A stretch of 14,005 bases of DNA. It comes from Methanomassiliicoccus sp. UBA6 (GTDB lineage Archaea > Thermoplasmatota > Thermoplasmata > Methanomassiliicoccales > Methanomassiliicoccaceae). The position numbers were made by a program, and so were the translations under genes. Within the stretch, counting starts at the first letter, position 1. Each line of letters starts with the position of its first letter. This document shows positions 1 through 7,743 of the stretch, in pieces. Below the pieces are notes generated by a model. The model was not told the DNA's origin, did not search any database, and was given only the letters and a program-made list of their open reading frames with translations. The stretch spans positions 2,614 to 16,618 of the forward strand of contig DAVH01000043.1 in assembly GCA_002508545.1 (NCBI GenBank). Direction: 5' to 3'.

Positions 1-201
1 GAGGCGGACAGCAAGAAGCGGGACCTGTCCTTCGTTCCATCGGGAGAGCAGATGGACCGCTACGCCGAGATAATCGAGAGGAACACCCTGGCCGCCTCGG
101 AGTACATCCACGACCTCGGCCGGGCCCTGGGGCTGTGGCTCCAGCTCGGACGGAAAGCGGAGAGGCGGGAGGGCGAGCCGCACTCGCTGCGGTACCTCTG
201 A
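1..201 (+). CDS. C-terminal fragment of an unidentified protein
   Basis: Frame 1 is open from the window edge to a TGA at 199-201 and gives the last 66 residues of a protein whose start lies outside. The fragment is rich in charged residues (Lys, Arg, Glu) and has a helix-prone stretch around residues 15-55, with a basic tail. I see no catalytic motif, Cys cluster or membrane segment and do not recognise the family. The frame is supported by the codon pattern (G or C in most third positions), as in the other genes. It converges on the ATP-grasp gene, with only four bases between the two stop codons, so neither gene has room for a terminator outside the other. Confidence 0.6.
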   Translation, partial: EADSKKRDLSFVPSGEQMDRYAEIIERNTLAASEYIHDLGRALGLWLQLGRKAERREGEPHSLRYL

Positions 202-205
202 CCCG

Positions 206-1462
206 TCAATCGCGTGACGCCCACAGGGGAGAGGCGGCGGGAGCCTCCTTCCTGCTGGCCGGGGTCAGCTCACGGCCGCTCTTCAGCAGGTCGGCCAGGA
301 CGAAGAAGGGCTCGATCCCTCCTCTGTAGTGCACGAACGCCGGCATGGGGTCGTCCCAGGCAAAGTGGGCGTGGCAGTCGATCTTCAGCCAGGACCGCGC
401 CAGCTCGCCGAAGGTCGTCCTTCCCCGCTGGCGGTACCACCAGAACGCCCGGGCGTCCTCCATGGTGTCGATCCAGCGGACCCCGTCCCGGTAGTCCTGG
501 GGCGGGGCGCTCCGACCCGTCAGGTCGTTGTACATCGTCAGCGGGAAGTTGACGCCTGCATAGGTGGGCTGGGAGTTCTGGGCCCACAGCCGGGGGTTCA
601 GCTCGATCATCTTGTACCTACCGTCGCGGTCGTCCAGCTTCAGCTCGATGGAGCCGATGCCACGGTACTCGATGCCCTCGAAGAACCTCAGGCCGAGCTC
701 GGCGAGCTCGTCATCATGGAAGCTCTCCATGATCGTGCCGACCCCGAACTCGGTCGGGTTCTGCCTCATCTTGCGGGTGAGGAACAGCGCCCGGCGCTCC
801 CCTGTGCGGTCATAGTAGGCGCACACCTTGATGTGATTGGTGTTGGGCCCCTGGATGATCGACTGCACGAGAGCCTCCAGGCCGGTGGGGAAGATATGGG
901 CGTAGCGCTCCTCGAGCTCCCGCGGACCGTGGACCTTGAAGCCCTTGTTGCCGAACACCGGGTACCACAGGTGCGAGTAGTAAGGCTTGATGAACGCCGG
1001 GTAGTCCAGCTTGTCCCTTATCTCCCGGACCTCCTTCATGTTGCTGGGGTAGAAGGTCTTGGCGATCGGCGTGCCGATGCGCAACGCTTCGTCGTACTGC
1101 CGGCGCTTGTTCACCATCCCCTCGAGGACCTTCTCCGAGGGAATGCAGAACTCGAAATGCTCCCCGAGCTCGGCGCGGTATCTCGACACGAAGAGGACGT
1201 ACGCGTCCGAGCAGGGGAAGAGAACCCCTTTGCCCGGAAGCCTGCGCCCCTCTTTCAGGAGCCCGTCCAGGCACTGCTCCGGTCGTGTCGACGGGTTCGG
1301 CAGGACCAGGGGGCTTGCGTACCTGGAGCGGAGGCCGGGCGCCATGGCATCGTGATCTACCGCCACGACCGGGACGCCCTCGCGGCCCAGGCTCCTGATG
1401 ACCCCTAGGCCGTTCGGCGTGCTGACATTGAGAACGAACGCTCTGGCCTTTTCCCATCCCAT
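206..1462 (-). CDS. ATP-grasp carboxylate-amine ligase-like protein
   Basis: Predicted cytoplasmic ligase of 418 residues from ATG 1462. ATP-grasp enzymes join a carboxylate to an amine or thiol through an acyl-phosphate. The N-terminus (AFVLNVSTPNGLGVIRSLG) has the Rossmann-like pre-ATP-grasp look seen in carbamoyl-phosphate-synthase-like ligases. The middle carries the nucleotide-binding lysine strand (PAFIKPYY) and the C-terminal half the metal-binding strands (GSIELKLDD, then MIELNPRLW, with the Glu and Asn expected to bind Mg-ATP). The frame stays open upstream to GTG 1519, giving 437 residues. I prefer ATG 1462 because GGTG lies six bases before it and the extra 19 residues do not look like family sequence. 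It follows the short cobQ paralogue by 121 bases and I see no convincing promoter, so it is probably the last gene of the operon. The substrate is unknown; a role in cobamide or cofactor chemistry is only suggested by position. Confidence 0.8.
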   Translation of the reverse strand: MGWEKARAFVLNVSTPNGLGVIRSLGREGVPVVAVDHDAMAPGLRSRYASPLVLPNPSTRPEQCLDGLLKEGRRLPGKGVLFPCSDAYVLFVSRYRAELGEHFEFCIPSEKVLEGMVNKRRQYDEALRIGTPIAKTFYPSNMKEVREIRDKLDYPAFIKPYYSHLWYPVFGNKGFKVHGPRELEERYAHIFPTGLEALVQSIIQGPNTNHIKVCAYYDRTGERRALFLTRKMRQNPTEFGVGTIMESFHDDELAELGLRFFEGIEYRGIGSIELKLDDRDGRYKMIELNPRLWAQNSQPTYAGVNFPLTMYNDLTGRSAPPQDYRDGVRWIDTMEDARAFWWYRQRGRTTFGELARSWLKIDCHAHFAWDDPMPAFVHYRGGIEPFFVLADLLKSGRELTPASRKEAPAASPLWASRD

Positions 1463-1583
1463 GCGATGCACCTTGCCGATTTGGTTCCCGATCGGGGAAG
1501 GGAGGTCGACCTGCCCCACCCCCTCCGATCGAAGCGTTCACAGGGTTGCAACGTTCATAACATTTTCCTAAAGATAACGACAA

Positions 1584-2426
1584 CTAAGAAAATGCGATCT
1601 TGTCTATCGTGGCATAGTCCAGCTGTTCCATGGACATCTCGTACAGCTCGTCCAGATTGGCCAGCCAGCCCTTCCTGACGTCCTGCCCCTTCACTAGGCC
1701 TCCCTGCCCCCTGCCCATGTCCAGGCTGTCCTCGGCGGGGAACTTCAGGTCGGCGAACGGCAGGACCCCGAGGCTCGGCACGCCGAGCAGCTCCTCCATC
1801 CGGGATATCCCGCTCTCGAGGATGCTCTCGTCTCCCCGGAAACGGTTGATGAGGAACGCCTTCACCAGCCGCTTGTGCCGCTCCTCGAGCAGCGCGTAGG
1901 TGCCGTACAGCCCGGCGAACACCCCGCCTCGCTCGATGTCGCCGACGAGCACCACCGGCGAGCCGGCCATCTCCGCCGTGGCCATGTTGGCGATTTCATC
2001 CTGGCGGAGGTTGACCTCCGCCGGCGAGCCCGAGCCCTCGATCACCACCACGTCATTGGCCTTCACCAGCCGCTGGAACGAGGTTCTCACCGCTTCCCTC
2101 AGCACCTCCCGGTCCACGTCCCGGCCCCGCGCCACGTCAGCGTACGGCCGTCCGGCGAGCACCACCTGGCAGCTGCCGTTGCCCCTCGGCTTGAGGAGTA
2201 TGGGGTTCATGTCCCCCTCCGGCTCCCGCCCGCACGCCCACGCCTGGTAGGCCTGGGAGATCCCCATCTCCTCGCCCCGCGCGGTGACGAAGGAGTTGAG
2301 CGACAGGTTCGATGCCTTGAACGGGGCGACCTTGAACCCCCGCAGGGCGAAGTGGCGGCACAGGAGCGCGGAGACGGTCGTCTTCCCGGCGCCCGATGAC
2401 GTTCCCTGCACCATGATGCTGCTCAT
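1584..2426 (-). CDS. Short CobQ paralogue without glutaminase domain
   Basis: A 280-residue protein matching only the dethiobiotin-synthetase-like ATPase half of cobyric acid synthase. Visible motifs are the P-loop GTSSGAGKT (8-16), PFKASNLSLNS (35-45), MNPILLKP (73-80), EGSGSPAEVNL (130-140), DIERGGVFA (163-171) and NRFRGD (194-199). Standard CobQ is about 490-500 residues and continues into a class I glutamine amidotransferase domain; here that domain is absent. The last 25 residues resemble a CobQ C-terminal helix, as if the domain had been lost internally. DIERGG and NRFRGD fit the usual CobQ consensus better than the matching motifs of the long neighbour, but SN replaces the common QN (39-40) and ISQ the common RAQ (56-58). 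The start at ATG 2426 has AAGGAGGG six bases before it and overlaps the cobQ stop as ATGA, indicating translational coupling. It could be a partner subunit, an ammonia-dependent synthetase, or a decaying copy. Confidence 0.85.
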   Translation of the reverse strand: MSSIMVQGTSSGAGKTTVSALLCRHFALRGFKVAPFKASNLSLNSFVTARGEEMGISQAYQAWACGREPEGDMNPILLKPRGNGSCQVVLAGRPYADVARGRDVDREVLREAVRTSFQRLVKANDVVVIEGSGSPAEVNLRQDEIANMATAEMAGSPVVLVGDIERGGVFAGLYGTYALLEERHKRLVKAFLINRFRGDESILESGISRMEELLGVPSLGVLPFADLKFPAEDSLDMGRGQGGLVKGQDVRKGWLANLDELYEMSMEQLDYATIDKIAFS

Positions 2427-4222
2427 CTCAGGCCCTCCTTGAGTATGCTCACAAGGCGGTCCATGTCCAGGCACGATCCGACCACCGACGCGACCACGTC
2501 CAGTCCCTCGTCGACCGAGCGGTCGTAGTCCACCTCCGCCGTTCGGACGGAGGAGGCCGGCATCCTGGACAGGAGGTACCGCCTGAACGCCGGGAGGTCG
2601 AACAGCCCGTGGACGTAGGAGCCCATCACCATTCCGTCCGCGGAGATCGCCCCCTCGTTCCTCCCCTTGCCGTTCTCGTCGAGCACGAACAGCGGTGCCT
2701 CCCTGCTCTCGGACATGCCCATGTGGATCTCGTACCCCCTGACCTCTCCGCTCCCGTCGGCCAGCCGGCCGGTGACCTGCACCGTCCGCTTCTCGTACTC
2801 CTCGAACCTGGTGGTCACGTCCAGAAGCCCCAGCCCTTCCCAGATGGCACCGACGTCGCCCTCGACGCCGTTGAGGTCAACGACCTCCTTGCCCAGCATC
2901 TGGAAGCCTCCGCATATGCCCAGGATGGGCACCTTTCCCCTGAGCGCCCTTATGGCGTCGAAGAGCCCCCGCTCGCGCAGCCACTTCAGGTCCGCGACGG
3001 TGTTCTTGGTCCCCGGGATGATGACCGCGCTCACGCCCTCGAGGGAGCGGGGCTCCTTCACGTACACGACCTTCACGCCCTCGAGGGCGAGGGCATCGAG
3101 GTCGGTGAAGTTGGCGATGCGGGGCAGCATGATGACCCCGACCCGTACGTCGCCGCTGCCCTTCTCCTTGGCCAGGTCCTGGGAGTCCTCGTCCGGCAGG
3201 AGGTGGTCGACGTGGGGAACCACTCCCAGCACCGGGATGCCCAGGCGGGCCTCCAGCTCCTCGATGCCGCTCCTCAGGCAGGACGGGTCGCCGTGCATGT
3301 TGTTGAGCACGATGCCCTTGAACATGCTCCGCTGTTCGGGAGGCAGCAGCATGATGGTGCCGTAGGCGTAGGCGAACGCCCCGCCCCACTCCATGTTCAC
3401 CACCAGGATGCAGGGTGCGCGGGCGATCTCCGCAGTGCGCATGTTCGCTATCTCCCGCTCGGAGATGTTGATCTCCGCCGGCGAGCCGGCGCCCTCGATC
3501 ACCACCACGTCCCTGGTCCGCCTGAGGAAGTTCCACGCCCTCGTGACGACCTCGACCCCCTCCCCCATGGTGAACTCGCCGTAGTAGGTCGGCACGTCCA
3601 TGTCGCGGTAGGGCTTGCCGTCGACGATGACCTGCGAGACATCGTCCTGCTTCGGCTTGAGCAGGATGGGGTTCATGCGGCTGTCCGGCTCCGTCCGCGC
3701 CGCCACCGCCTGCAGGGCCTGCGCCCTCGAGATCTCGCCCCCGGCGGGGGTCACCATCGAGTTGAGCGACATGTTCTGCGATTTGAACGGCGCGACGTTG
3801 TACCCCATGTCCGAGAACAGCCGGCAGAGCGCGGCGGTGATCAGGGACTTCCCTGCACCGGAAGTGGCGCCCAGCACCATGATGGGCATGGCCGAGGTCG
3901 GGTGCACCGCCTCGACCTCCTTCTTCACCCTGTCGAGGAACGGGCGAGGGGGCGGCGACGGCGTGGCCGGTATGCGTTCCGCGACCATCGCGGCGACGTC
4001 GGAGCGGTGCGTCCAGTAGCATTTCTCGCAGCTCCATACCTCCCCGCCACTGCGCGCCTTGACCATACTACCTAGGTTCGGGTCCATGCACGGGTAGAGG
4101 GGGCAGAAGCACAGCGAGCAGTCCTGCCCCTCGAAGTGGCAGGAGTAGTACGGACATTCCTGGTTGGGGCCGGGCCGGAAGTTCTTGAGCTCCGCTTCCA
4201 CCTTCGCCCAGTGCTCGTCCAC
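2423..4222 (-). CDS. cobQ: Cobyric acid synthase CobQ with N-terminal Cys-rich domain
   Basis: Glutamine- and ATP-dependent amidase that turns adenosylcobyrinate a,c-diamide into adenosylcobyric acid (cobalamin pathway, cytoplasm). It has 599 residues, about 100 more than usual. Residues 20-75 hold eight Cys (23, 28, 35, 38, 40, 45, 65, 68) in CPYYSC and CxxCFCPLYPC patterns resembling the archaeal Cys-rich small domain, probably metal-binding. A Pro-rich linker (85-94) follows. The synthetase domain starts near 113, with P-loop GATSGAGKS (118-126), PFKSQNMSLNS (145-155) and EGAGSPAEIN (243-252). The glutaminase domain has the nucleophile Cys437 in GICGG, YEIHMG (497-502) and His538 in SYVHG. 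Oddly, the usual DIDRGG reads NMEWGG (276-281) and NKFRGD reads NNMHGD (307-312). The GTG start at 4222 has GGAGG seven bases before it and begins one base after the cbiA stop; upstream in-frame codons lie inside cbiA. Confidence 0.93.
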   Translation of the reverse strand: MDEHWAKVEAELKNFRPGPNQECPYYSCHFEGQDCSLCFCPLYPCMDPNLGSMVKARSGGEVWSCEKCYWTHRSDVAAMVAERIPATPSPPPRPFLDRVKKEVEAVHPTSAMPIMVLGATSGAGKSLITAALCRLFSDMGYNVAPFKSQNMSLNSMVTPAGGEISRAQALQAVAARTEPDSRMNPILLKPKQDDVSQVIVDGKPYRDMDVPTYYGEFTMGEGVEVVTRAWNFLRRTRDVVVIEGAGSPAEINISEREIANMRTAEIARAPCILVVNMEWGGAFAYAYGTIMLLPPEQRSMFKGIVLNNMHGDPSCLRSGIEELEARLGIPVLGVVPHVDHLLPDEDSQDLAKEKGSGDVRVGVIMLPRIANFTDLDALALEGVKVVYVKEPRSLEGVSAVIIPGTKNTVADLKWLRERGLFDAIRALRGKVPILGICGGFQMLGKEVVDLNGVEGDVGAIWEGLGLLDVTTRFEEYEKRTVQVTGRLADGSGEVRGYEIHMGMSESREAPLFVLDENGKGRNEGAISADGMVMGSYVHGLFDLPAFRRYLLSRMPASSVRTAEVDYDRSVDEGLDVVASVVGSCLDMDRLVSILKEGLR

Positions 4223-4223
4223 T

Positions 4224-5582
4224 TTACCGCCTCCGGGAGTAGATGCAGCTGGCGACGAACCGGCGGGCGAACTCGGGGCAGGAGGCGAAGTGCAGGTGAG
4301 CGTAGGAGGCCAGGGTGTTGTGCGCCAGCAGGCCGTCCTTCCCATCCATTATCCCCTTTCCCCTGGTCATGGTGTATGCGAACTCCTCGCTGCCGGTGCA
4401 GCACACCCTCGAGTAGTGGAACTCGTGCCCCCTGGTGGTCCAGCCCTTGAGCGACATCATGTTATCCTTCCTCGCCTCCATCTCGATGTACCCGATGGCC
4501 TGCAGGCGGTCGGTCATCTCCACGTCCGCGTCGAATATGCCGGTCATCCTCATCCGCCTTCCGTTCATGTCCCTCACCGCGTCGCAGGTGTACATCATTC
4601 CGCCGCATTCCGCGTAGATCGGCATGCCGTCCGAGGATGCCCGGCGGATCTGCTCCCTAAGCCCAGTGTTGGATTCCAGCTGGTGGGCGAACAGCTCGGG
4701 GTAGCCGCCCCCGAAGTACAGGCCGTCGACCTCCGGAAGGGGATCGCGGATGGGCGAGAAGCGAACCAGCTCGGCGCCCATGCCCCTCAGGTGGTCCAGG
4801 TTGCCCTCGTAGTAGAAGTTGAACGCCTCGTCCCACGCCACCCCGATGCGCGTCCGGGGTCGCTTCGGCCGGGCCGCGCTCAGCTCCCTCTTCGGACCGA
4901 TCTCCGGGGCCGCCGATGCCAGCTCGACGATGCGGTCGAGATCCACGTTCTCCTCGATCAACCGCTGGATGCGCATGTACCTGGCCATGTCCAGGTCCTC
5001 GCCGGCGGGCACCAGGCCGAGGTGGCGAGACCTAAGCCCCACCGCCGCCTCCGACGGCACCCCTCCCAGGCATTCCATGCCTCTCAGGGAATCGCGGAGC
5101 ATCGCCAGGTGCGACGGCCCTCCCACGTTGTTGAAGATCACCCCGGCGATGTTGACCTCTGGGTCGTAGTCCTTGAAGCCCAGGGCGACCGCCCCTGCGG
5201 AGCGGGCCGAGGCCGACGCGTCGATGACCAGGACCACCGGGGCCTTGAGGACCTTGGCCAGGTGCGAGGTCGAGCCCTCCTCCGAGCGGCCGTCCAGGCC
5301 GTCATAGAGGCCCATGACGCCCTCGATCACCGAGATCTTCGAGCCCTTGGACCCCCGGACGAACGACGGGACCACCTGGTCGCGGAACATCCAGGTGTCC
5401 AGGTTGTGGGATGGCTTCCCCAGCACTACGCTGTGGTGCATGGGGTCCAGGAAGTCCGGCCCGGCCTTGAACGGCTGCGGCTCCAGCCCCCGGGCTCTCA
5501 GCGCCAGCAGAATGCCGACGGTTATGGTCGACTTGCCGACCCCGCTCCGCTCCCCTGCGATGACGAACCTTGGTATGTGCAT
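4224..5582 (-). CDS. cbiA: Cobyrinate a,c-diamide synthase CbiA/CobB (or CfbB)
   Basis: ATP- and glutamine-dependent amidase for the a and c carboxylates of cob(I)yrinate or hydrogenobyrinate. Methanogens use a close homologue, CfbB, on Ni-sirohydrochlorin for coenzyme F430, and sequence alone does not separate the two; linkage to CbiMQO and CobQ favours the cobalt role. The 452 residues are full family length. Seen are the P-loop GERSGVGKS (10-18), PFKAGPDFLDP (38-48), EGVMGLYDGLDG (87-98), the glutaminase nucleophile Cys326 in AECGGM, GHEFHYS (385-391) and ASYAHLHFAS (425-434) with the catalytic-type His. ATG 5582 is chosen because GGTGA stands five bases upstream; an in-frame TTG at 5600 would add six residues. 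It lies 84 bases after cbiO and 1 base before cobQ. Confidence 0.92.
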   Translation of the reverse strand: MHIPRFVIAGERSGVGKSTITVGILLALRARGLEPQPFKAGPDFLDPMHHSVVLGKPSHNLDTWMFRDQVVPSFVRGSKGSKISVIEGVMGLYDGLDGRSEEGSTSHLAKVLKAPVVLVIDASASARSAGAVALGFKDYDPEVNIAGVIFNNVGGPSHLAMLRDSLRGMECLGGVPSEAAVGLRSRHLGLVPAGEDLDMARYMRIQRLIEENVDLDRIVELASAAPEIGPKRELSAARPKRPRTRIGVAWDEAFNFYYEGNLDHLRGMGAELVRFSPIRDPLPEVDGLYFGGGYPELFAHQLESNTGLREQIRRASSDGMPIYAECGGMMYTCDAVRDMNGRRMRMTGIFDADVEMTDRLQAIGYIEMEARKDNMMSLKGWTTRGHEFHYSRVCCTGSEEFAYTMTRGKGIMDGKDGLLAHNTLASYAHLHFASCPEFARRFVASCIYSRRR

Positions 5583-5631
5583 TCTTTCACCGTCGCTCAA
5601 GAGGTTTGTCTTGTGTTCTCGGACCCGGTGA

Positions 5632-5652
5632 TCATCCCCGGGCAGGGGATGA
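5632..5652 (-). promoter_or_regulatory. Intercistronic hairpin between cbiO and cbiA
   Basis: Perfect 8-base inverted repeat TCATCCCC / GGGGATGA with a 5-base loop, lying in the longest gap of the operon core, 14 bases after the cbiO stop. No T-run follows on the minus strand, so it is not a good terminator. It may be an mRNA processing or stability element separating transport and biosynthesis genes, or chance. Confidence 0.35.
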
Positions 5653-5666
5653 CGGTCCTGGCACGC

Positions 5667-6932
5667 TCATGGCGTTACTCGTTCATTAGTCCTGTGGGCA
5701 TCCGTAGACGTTGGTGCCGGCGACCTCGCGCCGCCGGCGTGGGCGCCGAACACCACCCTGGTCCTCAGCCCGACCCGGCGCTCCACCTTGGCCAGCTCCG
5801 AGCCGACCAGGGAGATCAGGGAGGTATCGGTGTACAGCAGGTAATCGTTCCCCACGCTAACCTGTAGGAGGGCGTTCTCCAGCGCATGGAACGGGTGATG
5901 GACGTCGATCCTGCCCTCGCGCACCAGGCGGCGCGCCCTTGCTCCATAGGCCCCGGAGCGATAGTGCATGTCCGGGTCGCTCCCCAGCTTCTTGATCTGC
6001 GCCTCCAACCCGGGGTCCTCCACGTCCATGATGTAAAGCGTGCCCCCCGATGGATCGGGCCGGAGGCGCATCGTTCCATCGCCCCGGTCGTTAGAGCTGA
6101 GGGGGAAGCACTTGTGGGTCAGCTCCGCCAGGTTGCGGGGGTAAGGCGCCTCCTCCCGCCCGGTGCGGACGTGCATCTGCTGGTTGAACCTCACGGCGTA
6201 GGGGGGCACGATCCTCAGGCGGTCCATGAGATCGTGCTGGGCGAACAGCTCCTCGGGCAGGCCGGTGAACAGCACCTCGCCCTTCATCATCACCACCATG
6301 TCATCGGCCCACTCGTAGGCGGTCTCGATGTCGTGGGTCGACATCACCAGGGTCATCCCGGCGTGGTTGAGCTCGTCGGACAGCTCCATGAGCTCGTGGA
6401 CCATCTCCGAGTCCAGGCCCGCCGTGGGCTCGTCCATGATGAGGACCTTGGGCCGCATGGCCAGCGCGCCGGCCAGGCAGACCCGCTTCTTCTGCCCGAA
6501 GGAGAGCTGCTGGGTCGGCCGCCGGCGGAGGTCCTCTAGGCCCACCAGGCTCAGGGACTCCTCGATCCGCCGGTCCACCTCGTTCCTCTCCAGCCCCAGG
6601 TTCAGGGGGCCGAAGGCTACATCCTCCTCCACGGTGGCGGAGAAGATCTGGTCATCGGGGTTCTGCAGGACCATGGCCACGTCCTGCCTCAGGGCGGCCA
6701 GCGACCTCTGGTCGTACCTCAGCGGCGTACCATCGTAGAGGACCTCGCCCTTCTTGGGACGAAGTATGCCGTTGAAGTGCAGGAACAGGGTGCTCTTGCC
6801 CGCTCCGTTGGGGCCGAGGAACGCGATCTTCCTTCCTCTCCCCAGTTCAAGGCACACGTCCCTGAGCGCCGGCGCTCCGTTCTGGTAGGCGAAATCGACG
6901 TTCCTGGTGGTCAGTACAGCGTGTTCGGCCAT
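5667..6932 (-). CDS. cbiO: Cobalt ECF transporter ATPase CbiO with long C-terminal extension
   Basis: Cytoplasmic ATPase subunit powering the CbiMNQO energy-coupling-factor transporter for Co2+. Of 421 residues, about 1-240 are a complete ABC domain: Walker A GPNGAGKS (40-47), Q-loop Gln90 in LQNPDDQ, signature LSFGQKKR (143-150, the CbiO form), Walker B VLIMDEPT (163-170) and H-loop His200. CbiO proteins are often near 270-290 residues; here about 150-170 more follow. That tail has a strand-rich part (LYIMDVEDP, 299-307), a basic part (AYGARARRLVREGRID, 328-343), and a final low-complexity Ala/Thr/Pro tail (400-421). I recognise no domain in it. ATG 6932 has GTGAT upstream and begins four bases after the cbiQ stop. 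Confidence 0.93.
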   Translation of the reverse strand: MAEHAVLTTRNVDFAYQNGAPALRDVCLELGRGRKIAFLGPNGAGKSTLFLHFNGILRPKKGEVLYDGTPLRYDQRSLAALRQDVAMVLQNPDDQIFSATVEEDVAFGPLNLGLERNEVDRRIEESLSLVGLEDLRRRPTQQLSFGQKKRVCLAGALAMRPKVLIMDEPTAGLDSEMVHELMELSDELNHAGMTLVMSTHDIETAYEWADDMVVMMKGEVLFTGLPEELFAQHDLMDRLRIVPPYAVRFNQQMHVRTGREEAPYPRNLAELTHKCFPLSSNDRGDGTMRLRPDPSGGTLYIMDVEDPGLEAQIKKLGSDPDMHYRSGAYGARARRLVREGRIDVHHPFHALENALLQVSVGNDYLLYTDTSLISLVGSELAKVERRVGLRTRVVFGAHAGGARSPAPTSTDAHRTNERVTP

Positions 6933-6936
6933 CGTA

Positions 6937-7743
6937 TCACAACGCGAATGTCGGGAAGAGCGCGGCCAGATGGCCGGGTGAGGTCAGCATCAGGTTCGTG
7001 AGATAGAGGAGCGTGAACGCCAGGACGGACGCGGCCACCCATTTCGCCGACAGTCGGGAAGGCTCGCGGTAGGAGTGGAACTCTCCCCGGAAGCACCGGC
7101 AGTCGAGCGCAACCTGGGAGCGCTCCGCCATGTCCAGGGCGCGGGTGAACACCCCGACGGCGAGCCGGGCGGTGGTCCTCAGCTTGGTCCTGGTGCCCTT
7201 GAAGCCCAGGCGGCAGCCGGCAGCGACGTACATGGTGTTCAGCTGCTCGAGCATGAGGAACGAGTAGCGGTACACCAGGACGGTGAGCTCGACCAGCTCC
7301 TTCGGCAGCCTCAGCTGGCGGAGGGCGCCGGCGAAATAGGGTATGGGGGTGGAGGTGGCGAAGAACAGCATCACCATGACCCCGGCCACCGCCCTCATTA
7401 TGACCATGAGCGCGAGGTCGATGCCCTGGTGCGTGAAAGTGACGGCGAGGGGGCCGATGCTCACGGACCACGCGACGTCCCCGGCGGTGACCATGGCGAT
7501 GACCGCCCCGCCGATGATGAAGATCAGCAGGCTCTCGGCCAGCAGCAACGAGATCACCCGGGGGAAGCGCATCCGGGTGGAGTAGAACAGCAGCCCGAAC
7601 CCGATGAGGAAGATGAGGGAAGGGATGACGATCGAGGACGCCATCAGCGAGGCGACCAGCAGCGTCAGGGCCAGGACGAGCTTGCCCAGCGGCGACCACT
7701 CCCTCGCCGGGGAGGCGTAGGCCATCTCATCGATCGCCAGCAT
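6937..7743 (-). CDS. cbiQ: Cobalt ECF transporter transmembrane protein CbiQ
   Basis: Transmembrane T-component linking the CbiO ATPase to the substrate-binding CbiM. The 268 residues are normal family length. Hydrophobic segments lie at about 23-39, 41-56, 64-86, 108-130 and 232-252. The cytoplasmic coupling region between the last two holds the two Ala/Arg/Gly coupling motifs as AAGCRLG (174-180) and ALDCRCFRG (212-220), both with a Cys next to the Arg. ATG 7743 has GGAGG six bases before it and lies inside the end of cbiM (17-base overlap), so translation is probably coupled. Confidence 0.93.
   Translation of the reverse strand: MLAIDEMAYASPAREWSPLGKLVLALTLLVASLMASSIVIPSLIFLIGFGLLFYSTRMRFPRVISLLLAESLLIFIIGGAVIAMVTAGDVAWSVSIGPLAVTFTHQGIDLALMVIMRAVAGVMVMLFFATSTPIPYFAGALRQLRLPKELVELTVLVYRYSFLMLEQLNTMYVAAGCRLGFKGTRTKLRTTARLAVGVFTRALDMAERSQVALDCRCFRGEFHSYREPSRLSAKWVAASVLAFTLLYLTNLMLTSPGHLAALFPTFAL

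Noticed and set aside
2609..4075. Long plus-strand reading frame (488 codons) opposite cobQ
   Set aside because: It is antisense to clear CobQ motifs and its product is a His/Arg/Asp/Leu-rich shadow, common in GC-rich DNA.
4223..4345. Earlier start of cobQ inside cbiA
   Set aside because: GTG 4222 has a well-placed GGAGG; the extra residues are Pro/Ser/Thr-rich shadow sequence of the cbiA end.
5632..5652. Hairpin after cbiO as an operon terminator
   Set aside because: No T-run follows on the minus strand, and cbiA continues the pathway 84 bases after cbiO.
4164..5867. 567-codon plus-strand reading frame opposite cbiA
   Set aside because: It spans cbiA and the cbiO end on the other strand, has low-complexity His/Arg/Val/Gly content and no promoter or domain.
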